64,000 nt of DNA from contig NZ_CP064955.1 in assembly GCF_011038645.2 (NCBI RefSeq), positions 744,001-808,000 on the forward strand. The letters are read 5' to 3'. Under the pieces are notes generated by a model. It saw only the letters and a program-made list of their open reading frames with translations, was not told the DNA's origin and did no database searches. Source of the stretch: Corynebacterium qintianiae. GTDB taxonomy: Bacteria; Actinomycetota; Actinomycetes; Mycobacteriales; Mycobacteriaceae. Made by a program: the position numbers and the translations under genes. Numbering within the stretch: the stretch's first letter is position 1; every line of letters begins with the position of its first letter. This document shows, piece by piece, positions 8,819-15,796 of the stretch.

Positions 8819-9358
8819 CGGAATTTTCACGCACGCAACCTTATCTATGACGAGGCTCCGAATGAGAAGCTCTTTGACTTTATGTCGCGTGTCCTGATCC
8901 CGGCCAATCCGGAAGAGGTGCTGGCTGTGCTGTCCTTCGCGCATCAGCTCATAGATGATACGGATACCCGAAGCCTCCTCTACGCACGAGCCCGCAATGG
9001 TACGTCTAAACCAGTTCGTCCGACTTCGCCAAGAGCTACCCAGTTCACATTGCTGTCTTTACGGGGGCGCAGGACCGGGGCTAGAATTTTTTCCGAACTT
9101 TTTTGATTGCGAGGTGAATACGGTTCCGGGATCCTGAATCAGTGAGTGCGTTAGCGACTAGACTGTGATAGGCAAGTTCTGCACAGGGGAGGTTACGCTC
9201 CGAAGCAGGTAGCTTTATACTCGACTTCGCTGTGAGGCTGGAAGAACCTCCTTGAAGGGGGCCTCGAATCTACGATGCGGGATCCCGAAGTGTAATATGC
9301 GAATTGCCTTCTAAGGGCTGAGCGTGGATAGATTCGTTTGTTCGTAAAAGGGGACACT
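8818..9358. other. Gene-poor stretch with coding debris
   Basis: No intact gene. From about 8813 to 9010 one plus-strand frame reads like real protein (NFHARNLIYDEAPNEKLFDF then LIPANPEEVLAVLSFAHQLI) but has no start codon of its own, so it is probably the remnant of a decayed gene. The rest (9050-9350) shows no coding signal or RNA gene that I can support. It contains the likely promoter of the nuclease gene starting at 9359. Confidence 0.5.
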
Positions 9359-10078
9359 GTGGGTGAAGTCAAGGTCGTCCATCCCCTTTCATCGCGAGGT
9401 GGGCGCCGGTTTGAGCCCCGAGAGGAAGTCAATCTTCATGCGCTGAGTGAACCAGCTGCGGCTACCCTGCCCGGGGCTGGGCGAGGAGTAATTCTGATTC
9501 CAGAGATGCCAGGACCACTGGGGCAACCCGACTTCGTGGCTTTGGCGGGAGGGGTGGAGTGGTTGGCCCGGCGGAGGGCTTCCGGTGTCGCTCCTCAGTT
9601 AGCTCAAGCAGACTGTGCCGTTCTAGCTGCGCTGTACGAAAATCGGGCGCTGTCGCCTGAATCACTAGCTCGCCGTCTCGGGTGGACCGACAGCGCACTC
9701 ACTCCCGTATTGCGAAGGCTAGAGCGTTCCGGTGCGCTGAATGTTACGCCAGGCCGAGCATATAAGTTGACGCAGGGAATGACCCCCATCGGTACGTTGT
9801 TCGCATTGGAAGCCAAAGTAAAGGATTGGAAACGTGGAATCTTCCAAGGACGTGCTTACCGATCTTGGGCTGATAATTACGTGCTCTTGCTTGGGCAAGT
9901 CGGTCCAGTCGCCGAGCAACGCGCTAATGTAAGTGTGGCTCACGATGGAGCCGGTCTCTTTAATGCAAGAGGATGGTTGGTTCGCCCTAAGCGAAGGAGG
10001 TCCAGCCCAGCTTCGCGAATGTGGGGATTCGAGCATCTGTTCGCTGCCATCGCGATATCAGCACCATCCCTCGGATGA
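9359..10078 (+). CDS. PD-(D/E)XK nuclease-like protein with inserted winged helix
   Basis: 239 residues from GTG 9359, chosen because AAAGGGGA precedes it at good spacing (the frame is open from a TTG at 9338). The architecture is split. IPEMPGPLGQPDFVAL supplies a PD motif with D58. A MarR-like winged helix-turn-helix follows (about 75-140: AVLAALYENRALSPESLARR then LRRLERSGALNV). Then FALEAKVKDWKRGIFQGRAY supplies E151-x-K153 and the Q..xxY helix common in nuclease folds. So a nuclease domain seems to carry a DNA-binding insertion. It converges on the TIM-barrel-like gene and overlaps its 3' end by 21 nt. Function is unknown; a defence role is inferred from context. Confidence 0.6.
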   Translation: MGEVKVVHPLSSRGGRRFEPREEVNLHALSEPAAATLPGAGRGVILIPEMPGPLGQPDFVALAGGVEWLARRRASGVAPQLAQADCAVLAALYENRALSPESLARRLGWTDSALTPVLRRLERSGALNVTPGRAYKLTQGMTPIGTLFALEAKVKDWKRGIFQGRAYRSWADNYVLLLGQVGPVAEQRANVSVAHDGAGLFNARGWLVRPKRRRSSPASRMWGFEHLFAAIAISAPSLG

Positions 10079-11209
10079 TCTGAACTTGTTCAACCCCTCG
10101 AGAAACGGTTTGATCCAGCGTTCGGGGCCTAGCGAGGTGTTTGTAATACGCTCAACCTTGTCCCATTCCGGGTAGGCGAGAATATAGCGATCTCGTAGGG
10201 CCTCGACGCGCGTCCGGCCACAGAGTTCAAGTAGTTCGGATATTACTGCACCCAGTGTTTCTGCGTGGTGTTTGAACGCCGGCTCGATTTTAGGACTAAT
10301 TGCTCCCGGGGTAAGACGAGCTGCTAGGTCGGCATTCTCAGACAATAAAGTCTCGTATTCTCGTTTCGTGAGGCCACCCATTAAGCCGCGAAGGGTTGGG
10401 CGGTTGTACCAACCTCCGCCAGACTGGTCCCCGCCCCTCTCCTCGAAGTCCTTATAGGCGCAAATTCGCTGCCTGAGGTCCCAGCCAGTGCAGATGCCTT
10501 CGGCGCCAGCCGCTACTGCGGGCAGTGCGGCAAGGTCGCCAAAGGCAACTCGCACGGGTCTGTCTTGACTAAGTGCGTAGGTTGTACGCATGAGTCCGAA
10601 TATTTCGTTAGCTGTCGCTGCGGGAGGCATGGAGGAATCGCTGCGCCCGACCACGAGCAGCCAACCTGCGGGCTCTAGTTGATCGAGAGCTCCCACATGC
10701 GCATCGAGCACTGCTCCCTCAGACCAGAAATGCTGATCACCAGCGATCGTGAGCCATGCGCTCTGGTCGGATTCCATTGCCTCCTGGCTGAGCTCGAGCG
10801 CTTGCTGGCTCAGCTGGTTATCGGGGTAAGAAACGAGCACGGAGGGCGCTAGTTTCGGCGATCCAAGACTCTCCTGAACTTTGTAGACACGGTCGATGTG
10901 GTCGCGCCGGGACTCCTGGGAAGATACATCGCCGCGCGTCCCGCTCCACAGATTCCAAGTGTCGTAGTGGCGGAAGTCCCCGGCGTGGGGCATTCCCAGT
11001 ACGTAACTCATCGGGTCGAACCAAAATTCACCACCGGCGTTCCGAATCTGTTCTGCAATGTCTGCTGCAGATTTCTTGAACCTATTACTCGCTACCGGCG
11101 ATGTGAAAGGCGAAAGGTAAGCGCCGGCTGCGTATCCCCCGTCCAGACCATTGATGGTCCAACTGGCCAGATTGTTTCGAGCGGTGTCGCTAATAAAGAT
11201 ACCCATCAT
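10058..11209 (-). CDS. Unrecognised TIM-barrel-like protein, partner of the kinase
   Basis: 383 residues, no signal peptide or membrane segment. Alternating short hydrophobic strands with Gly-rich turns suggest an alpha/beta barrel: GGYAAGAYLSPFTSP, GGEFWFDPMSYVLGMP, LAPSVLVSYP, SAWLTIAGDQHFWSEG, GWLLVVGRSDSSMPP, RPVRVAFGDLAALPAVAAGA, EGICTGWDLRQRICAYKDF. Conserved-looking acidic and Trp residues at strand ends would suit an active site. I cannot place it in a named family. The ATG overlaps the kinase stop (ATGA), so the two proteins are coupled and probably act together. Its Ser/Thr content is ordinary; whether it is a kinase substrate is unknown. Confidence 0.65.
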   Translation of the reverse strand: MMGIFISDTARNNLASWTINGLDGGYAAGAYLSPFTSPVASNRFKKSAADIAEQIRNAGGEFWFDPMSYVLGMPHAGDFRHYDTWNLWSGTRGDVSSQESRRDHIDRVYKVQESLGSPKLAPSVLVSYPDNQLSQQALELSQEAMESDQSAWLTIAGDQHFWSEGAVLDAHVGALDQLEPAGWLLVVGRSDSSMPPAATANEIFGLMRTTYALSQDRPVRVAFGDLAALPAVAAGAEGICTGWDLRQRICAYKDFEERGGDQSGGGWYNRPTLRGLMGGLTKREYETLLSENADLAARLTPGAISPKIEPAFKHHAETLGAVISELLELCGRTRVEALRDRYILAYPEWDKVERITNTSLGPERWIKPFLEGLNKFRSSEGWC

Positions 11210-12036
11210 GCCGCCTCGAATGCCTGGCAGAGAGCATTTCCGTTGCGATAGCGACGAGCCGGCTGCTGATGCAGACCGCGCTCGACAACTGCTATCAAGC
11301 TCTCCGGAAGATCGGGTCGAACTGTGCCGAGAGGGGTGTGGTCGGCTGCGCGTAGTCTTTGCCGGTATTCATGGTCATCACCACGGTAGGGGACTGGGGG
11401 GTGTCCGGTTGCTGCGAAGTAGACCAAGGCGCAGCATCCAAATACATCGGAGGCAGCGGTGGGGGCCCCTGAATACGCCTGGAGGTGCTCAGGGGTCATG
11501 AACCCAGGGGTGCCCGGCTGCTGTCCAACGGTTAGTCCGCTGCGGAGCGTGTGCTTCGCGAAACCTGGGTCGAGCACAACGTATCTTCCGGAAGCGAGTT
11601 GCTGCACATTTCCGGGGCTGAGATCCCGATGGATGACCTTTGCCCTGTGAAGCGCGCCCAATCCTGCTGCAACGTCCCGACCGAGCGTTTTCAGATCATC
11701 GGCATTTGATATCCTCCCAGTGTACCTGAGGTCGGCTCCATCGAGAAAATCCTCGAGCCAGAACACGGCCACTGGTGGTTTCCCTAGAGTCGTTAGATCT
11801 GAGCGCACCGATACCACATTCGGGTGACTTATGCCTTGTAATAGAGCCACTTCGCGGCGCGCCCGTTCGAGTGCTGCGGGATCGTGTGCGGTCCCAAGAT
11901 CGATCAACTTAAGGACGCTCGTAGTGCCCGCCTTGTCTCGCACCACGTACACCTCCTTTTGCCCGCCTTCCACTAGAGGCTTGTGGATTACAACATCGAA
12001 GGTCGCGCAGGCCGCGTCCCTTAGCTCTTCACTCAT
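11206..12036 (-). CDS. Ser/Thr protein kinase, soluble, with DPG in place of DFG
   Basis: 276 residues, about one kinase domain with no transmembrane or PASTA region, unlike the housekeeping PknA/B kinases. Visible parts: glycine-rich loop VEGGQKEVY, catalytic K43 (SVLKLID), helix-C glutamate REVALL, HRDLSPGNV (H136-R137-D138, N143), metal-binding D156 in VVLDPGFAKHT, and GFMTPEHL as the P+1 loop. All catalytic residues are kept, but Phe of DFG is Pro and the usual HRDLKPEN is HRDLSPGN. The start is ATG 12036; CATGAT lies 6 nt upstream, suggesting a leaderless message. It is first in a two-gene operon with the TIM-barrel-like gene. Confidence 0.85.
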   Translation of the reverse strand: MSEELRDAACATFDVVIHKPLVEGGQKEVYVVRDKAGTTSVLKLIDLGTAHDPAALERARREVALLQGISHPNVVSVRSDLTTLGKPPVAVFWLEDFLDGADLRYTGRISNADDLKTLGRDVAAGLGALHRAKVIHRDLSPGNVQQLASGRYVVLDPGFAKHTLRSGLTVGQQPGTPGFMTPEHLQAYSGAPTAASDVFGCCALVYFAATGHPPVPYRGDDHEYRQRLRAADHTPLGTVRPDLPESLIAVVERGLHQQPARRYRNGNALCQAFEAA

Positions 12037-12167
12037 ACTGAAATCATGGCACAGCCGCGTCTCGTTTGCCCTCTGAAGGCGGGGCTGGATTAATCAGGTG
12101 CACGAGAGGGGTGGTGGAATTCAAGTTCAACGTCTAACGTCTGGTTGCGGCCTTGCACGCCAATTGA

Positions 12168-12189
12168 GTACAACTTGTACAAGTTGTAC
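12168..12189. promoter_or_regulatory. Perfect 22-nt palindrome, likely toxin-antitoxin operator
   Basis: Half-site GTACAACTTGT is followed immediately by its exact reverse complement. It ends 9 nt before the antitoxin start. Antitoxins of the Phd/YefM type repress their own operon by binding such palindromes (established for the family), so this is the probable autoregulatory site. Confidence 0.75.
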
Positions 12190-12198
12190 GATGGTGTC

Positions 12199-12444
12199 GT
12201 GACTTCCGTGACTTTGTCCCAGTTCCGTCGCCAGCAGAGCGATTACATTGCCGCAGCTCAGCGCGAACCCGTTGAAATCACGTCGCGTGGCGCGGGCCGC
12301 CGCGCGGTTGTCGTGTCGCCGGAATTTTACGACCGTGCGGTACGCGCACTGGAGGATCAGGCTGATATCTGCGCCGCTACTGAAGCGCGCAACGAGAAGG
12401 GGCGCGTCTCGCACGAAGAACTCGTGCGCGAGCTCGGTCTTTGA
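12199..12444 (+). CDS. Phd/YefM-family antitoxin
   Basis: 81 residues from GTG 12199 (the frame is open further upstream through the palindrome, which would not be translated). The N-terminus SVTLSQFRRQQSDYIAAAQREPVEITSRG followed by RRAVVVSPEFYDRAVRALED is the Phd/YefM DNA-binding dimer fold; the acidic-basic C-terminus should bind and neutralise the toxin. It is followed after 9 nt by the RelE-type toxin gene. Confidence 0.85.
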   Translation: MTSVTLSQFRRQQSDYIAAAQREPVEITSRGAGRRAVVVSPEFYDRAVRALEDQADICAATEARNEKGRVSHEELVRELGL

Positions 12445-12453
12445 ACCTGCTAG

Positions 12454-12711
12454 ATGTCGTACACGATCACTTATGTCCCTTCAGCAGCGAAGGCGATCCG
12501 GAAGCTCGACAGGTCGACGGCACGCCGCTTGCTGGATGCAATCGAATCGCTCGCAAGCGATCCCCGTCCTCCTGGGAGCATCCAGCTGAAGGGAGGTAGC
12601 GGTGAGTTCCGAATTCGCGTCGGAGACTACCGAGTCGTGTACGACATCCACCACGACGAACTGGTGGTACTCGTGCTCAGGGTCGGGCACCGCCGAGAGG
12701 TTTACCGATGA
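12454..12711 (+). CDS. RelE/ParE-superfamily toxin
   Basis: 85 residues with the whole RelE-like pattern: YTITYVPSAAKAIRKLD, helix RRLLDAIESLASDPRP, then KGGSGEFRIRVGDYRVVYDI and the C-terminal strand LVVLVLRVGHRREVYR. The basic residues R-x-R-x-G-x-Y-R-V and HRREVYR are those used by mRNA-cleaving RelE toxins. Its 3' end abuts and overlaps the truncated pgsB fragment on the other strand, so the module may have inserted into that gene. Confidence 0.9.
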   Translation: MSYTITYVPSAAKAIRKLDRSTARRLLDAIESLASDPRPPGSIQLKGGSGEFRIRVGDYRVVYDIHHDELVVLVLRVGHRREVYR

Positions 12712-13006
12712 AAGGGGCGTACTGCTCGTTGATGTTGGGCGGGCCGACACGCTTGATCGGGTGCTCGGTGCCCTCGTGGTCGATGACGCAGGCGTAGGTT
12801 CCGGTGGTTTTGGCGATGGTGGTAAATCCTTGTGCGCGCAGCATGCCACCGATCATGCGGGTCACGGTGGACTTACCGCGGATCCCGTTGACGTGGACGT
12901 TGACGTCAAGCGTGTCTAGGGTTGCGGTGTGGCGGCTTTCGCGACGGCGAAAACCCTCCATGGCGAGGGCGGTAGAGACGCCAGTGGCGGCCAAAAAGGT
13001 CAGCAT
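12677..13006 (-). pseudogene. pgsB: pgsB N-terminal fragment, copy 1
   Basis: The open frame gives 109 residues against about 390 in intact PgsB/CapB, the ATP-dependent poly-gamma-glutamate synthase. The membrane anchor and the Mur-ligase-type P-loop NGIRGKSTVTRMIGGML are present, then AKTTGTYACVI and HPIKRVGPPNINEQYAPF. Homology ends near 12712, where the toxin gene begins on the opposite strand; the last ~12 residues are only the antisense of relE. ATP binding might survive, but the catalytic and substrate domains are gone. About 70% identical in protein to copy 2. Confidence 0.75.
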
Positions 13007-13313
13007 GAAGTGAACTCCGGGTTATGAGAAGGTGACATGTGTCTCGGATTTTTCGATCGTGTGATCGAGATGCCGATCGCGCGAGCGTGCGCGTTCCAAG
13101 GGTGGGATATTCTGCGGGTGGCGCAGAGCCATATGCAAGGTTAGGGGCAGGTTAGGCTGCGAACAATGCACGAAAGTAGACACTTTTCAATTTTGTCCGG
13201 CGAACCCTTTCCCGCTCCTAGTAAGCCGTGCAAAAACGTATGAACGTTCGATAGGTATCCACGACTAGACCGAGCGGTTTACAAAAGAGAACCAACTGGT
13301 CAATTCTTGCGGC
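13007..13313. other. Divergent intergenic region
   Basis: No gene seen. It should hold promoters for pgsB copy 1 (minus) and the DUF4395 gene (plus). TATTCT near 13109 is a possible -10. AGGTTAGGCT at 13149-13158 resembles half of the DtxR operator, but the second half does not match, so I do not call an iron box. A cluster of GATCG-rich short repeats (13055-13085) has no clear meaning. Confidence 0.4.
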
Positions 13314-13796
13314 ATGTTGTTTGGACAGTTCCCAGAACGCCTCAACGAGTACGCCGCCCGCACGACCGCGATGCTCGTCGTGGCCCTCGCCCTTGTCACG
13401 ATTGCCGCCTCGTTCCTCGCGCCGGGCCCCGTCACCGTCGCGCTCAGCGCGCTGCTGGCAGCAGGGTTCGCCCTGCGCGTCTATGCGGGCCCGAAGTACT
13501 CGCTGTTCGGCCAGCTCTCGGTGCGCTACCTTGCAGACGCGGTCTTCGGCACCACCCACATTGTCTCGGGAGCGCCGAAGCAGTTCGCCCAGTGCATCGG
13601 CCTCGCTTTTTCCTTGACGGCCCTAGTCTTCGCGCTCTTCGGGGAGTTCACAGTCCTGCAGATCACCTTGGCCTTGCTGGTCGTCGCGGCGTCCGCGGAA
13701 GCCTTCCTCGGCTTCTGCGCGGGCTGCTGGGCTTATCGACGCCTCCAGCGCGCCGGGGTCATCGGCCCCGATGCCTGCGAAACCTGCGCGATCTAG
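13314..13796 (+). CDS. DUF4395 family membrane protein
   Basis: 160 residues with four hydrophobic segments: TTAMLVVALALVTIAASFLA, VALSALLAAGFALRVYAG, AQCIGLAFSLTALVFALFG, and LQITLALLVVAASAEAFLGF. The C-terminal pattern FCAGCWAYRRLQRAG then DACETCA contains the paired cysteines usual in DUF4395. Family members often accompany thioredoxin-like or rhodanese genes; none is adjacent here. Its TAG stop overlaps, in a CTAG, a minus-strand TAG closing the remnant of the deleted pgsB-strand gene. Confidence 0.85.
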   Translation: MLFGQFPERLNEYAARTTAMLVVALALVTIAASFLAPGPVTVALSALLAAGFALRVYAGPKYSLFGQLSVRYLADAVFGTTHIVSGAPKQFAQCIGLAFSLTALVFALFGEFTVLQITLALLVVAASAEAFLGFCAGCWAYRRLQRAGVIGPDACETCAI

Positions 13797-13868
13797 TCCA
13801 GGGGCACCAAGACCAGCGGCTCGGACGGGGAGTCCGCGGCCCCGCCTTCTTCGGCGGTAATCATGAAC
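13793..13868 (-). other. Probable 3' remnant of the disrupted pgsB-strand gene
   Basis: Read on the minus strand in a frame different from pgsB copy 2, this short stretch gives EFMITAEEGGAADSPSEP then LVLVPLD and stops in a CTAG shared with the convergent DUF4395 stop. That tidy convergent end suggests a real gene terminus, either of pgsB or of another capsule gene, left after an internal deletion joined it out of frame to the pgsB N-terminus. Confidence 0.35.
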
Positions 13869-14151
13869 TCTCGTTGATGTTGGGCGGGCCGACCCTCTTG
13901 ATCGGGTGCTCGTAGCCCTCGCCATCAATAACGCAGGCGTATGTGCCGGTGGTCTTCGCGACGGCGTTCATGCCACTTGCCCGCAGCATCCCGCCGATCA
14001 TGCGGGTCACGGTGGATTTGCCGCGGATGCCGTTGACGTGGATGTTCACATCGAGGTTGTCAAGGGTTTCGTTGTGCCGACGCTCGCGTCGCCGAAACGA
14101 TCTCATGGCGACTGCAGCCGAGGCGCCTGCGCCGACCATAAACAGGTACAT
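13861..14151 (-). pseudogene. pgsB: pgsB N-terminal fragment, copy 2
   Basis: 96 residues: hydrophobic start MYLFMVGAGASAAVAMRSF, RRRERRHNETLDNLDVNIHV, P-loop NGIRGKSTVTRMIGGMLRAS, VAKTTGTYACVID, and HPIKRVGPPNINE before two unrelated residues and a stop. It is cut at the same residue (NINE) as copy 1, but a different sequence follows. An intact PgsB would need about 300 more residues. It is not identical to copy 1, so these are diverged paralogues rather than a recent duplication. Confidence 0.75.
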
Positions 14152-14411
14152 AAATTACACTCCAAATAAAAGTAGGCGAAGCGAAGTGGTTCGGTCTGGT
14201 TGGGCTGGGGCACAATGAGCCAGTCCGAGGGCCTTCTGGGGCAAGAAGAACGATAAGTCCACACACATAAGCCCGTAAATATACTTTCGGACCGACTTTC
14301 ATCTCTTCGCTAAACGTCCAGTTAGATGGGGTGCCACTCAAGGCACGGCCTACCCGTGTTTGAGCTCCGGGAGGGCGCGGGTTATTCGGCTACTCCCTCG
14401 GCGACGTAGAT

Positions 14412-14918
14412 TTACCTCTTCGCGCTGACCCAGACATCGATGTCGGCGGTGACGGGAACGTTGCCCGAGTCGTCGACAAGCTGGCAGGTCACCGTGACGA
14501 GCTGACCGCCGGTTTCGCGCGTGACGGCGGTGAAGTCGGGGAACTGCGCCGACGCGGTGACCGTGAGACCGCCGGTGGACTTCGCCGGGTACTCGGCCCG
14601 CATGCCGCGCGGGATCCAGCGGTGGGTTTCCGGCATTGTCGATTCGCACAGCAGGCCCATCGCGGCTTCCGCGCCGTTAAGGGCGGCGATGACGTGGTAG
14701 GTGCCGATATGGTTGTTTACGCCCCACCACTTGGCAATACGCAATGTGCAGTGGCTCCCGGGTACCAGCTCTTGAATCCGGGGCATCACTGTGCGGAAAT
14801 ATGGCGCCTTGAACCAGTAGAAGGCGGAAAACGCCCCGCGCTTGATGGGGGAGTCGGCGACCTGGTCCCACAGTTCGGCCATCCGATTGCGGGGCGCGGA
14901 CGAAGTGGTGTGCGTCAT
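14412..14918 (-). CDS. DUF4442 hotdog-fold protein (thioesterase-like)
   Basis: 168 residues. The pattern GAFSAFYWFKAPYFRTVMPRI, KWWGVNNHIGTYHVIAALNG and AAMGLLCESTMP is that of DUF4442, a hotdog-fold group related to acyl-CoA thioesterases; substrate unknown. The ATG at 14918 is preferred over the TTG at 14924 because TATCCT (14928-14923) ends 5 nt before it, suggesting a leaderless start. It stands alone between the pgsB remnants and ku. Confidence 0.8.
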   Translation of the reverse strand: MTHTTSSAPRNRMAELWDQVADSPIKRGAFSAFYWFKAPYFRTVMPRIQELVPGSHCTLRIAKWWGVNNHIGTYHVIAALNGAEAAMGLLCESTMPETHRWIPRGMRAEYPAKSTGGLTVTASAQFPDFTAVTRETGGQLVTVTCQLVDDSGNVPVTADIDVWVSAKR

Positions 14919-14945
14919 ACTCAAGGATAGTATCGGTCGGCGCTC

Positions 14946-15755
14946 CTACGCGCCCTTCTTTTTGCCGCCCCGCTTGCGGTCCAGCGACGCCTTGAGTGCC
15001 TCCATGAGGTCGACCACATCGGCGTCTTCTTCCTCGCCGGACGGTTTCTCCCCAAAGGTCGTTTCGGTGTCGAGGGTGTCGCCCTGGGCAAGTTTGGCGT
15101 CGATGAGCTTGCGCAGCTCGATTTGGTAGTCGTCCTCGAACTCCTGCGGGGTGAAGTCGGAGGCGTAAGACTCGACGAGCTGGGCTGAAAGGTCGAGCTC
15201 CTTGTCGGAGATCTTGGCGCGAGATTTAGTGCCGGCGAAGTCGACGGCACGAAGCTCGTCGGGCCAGATCATGCCCTGGAGGATGAGCACCTTGCCGCTG
15301 ACGCGCAGCACCCCGAGGCGCGTCTTCTGGCGAAGCGCGAATTGGACAACGGCGGTGCGGTCGGTCTTCTTCAGGGTCTCGCGCAGCAGCAGGTACGACT
15401 TCGGGGTCTTGCCCTCCGGCTCGAGGTAGTAGGACTTTTCCAGCAGGATCGGGTCGATCTGGTCGTTCGGCACGAACTGGACCACCTCGATCTCGTTGTT
15501 CTCGGCCTCCGGAAGCGCGTTGAAATCCTCCTTGTCCAGCACGACGGTGTCGCCGTCCTCCTCGTAGGCCTTGTCGATGTGCTTGTACTCGACTTCCTCG
15601 CCGCAGACCTCACAACGGCGCTGGTAGCGGATCCGCCCACCGTCTTTGTCGTGGACCTGGTGGAAGGAGATGTCGTGGTCCTCGGTCGCCCCGTAGGCCT
15701 TGACGGGGACGTTGACTAGACCGAATGTGATGGAGCCTGTCCAAATCGCGCGCAT
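14946..15755 (-). CDS. ku: Non-homologous end-joining protein Ku
   Basis: 269 residues from ATG 15755, which begins the classic bacterial Ku N-terminus MRAIWTGSITFGLVNVPVKAY. Other family marks are DISFHQVHDKDGGRIRYQRR, a CEVCGEEV zinc-like pair, and LRVSGKVLILQGMIWPDELR. The C-terminal extension ends in a lysine cluster (RKRGGKKKGA) that could aid DNA binding or LigD recruitment. Ku forms a ring homodimer on double-strand break ends and recruits LigD, encoded divergently 41 nt away. Confidence 0.96.
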   Translation of the reverse strand: MRAIWTGSITFGLVNVPVKAYGATEDHDISFHQVHDKDGGRIRYQRRCEVCGEEVEYKHIDKAYEEDGDTVVLDKEDFNALPEAENNEIEVVQFVPNDQIDPILLEKSYYLEPEGKTPKSYLLLRETLKKTDRTAVVQFALRQKTRLGVLRVSGKVLILQGMIWPDELRAVDFAGTKSRAKISDKELDLSAQLVESYASDFTPQEFEDDYQIELRKLIDAKLAQGDTLDTETTFGEKPSGEEEDADVVDLMEALKASLDRKRGGKKKGA

Positions 15756-15796
15756 AGGATGAAGCTTATCCATTATCACGAGCGCAAGGAGGGCGC

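Noticed and set aside
8818..9340. tRNA or small RNA gene in the gene-poor stretch as integration target
   Set aside because: No TTCGA-type T-loop, anticodon arm or CCA-like end could be matched; the repeat boundary is in ychF instead.
5779..12036. Whole island as a prophage or classical integrative element
   Set aside because: No integrase, structural, replication or transfer gene is present; only the 3-kb cassette has repeat boundaries.
13141..13170. Possible DtxR iron box (AGGTTAGGCT)
   Set aside because: Only one half matches the known 19-bp palindrome; the other half does not, and the flanking genes are not iron genes.
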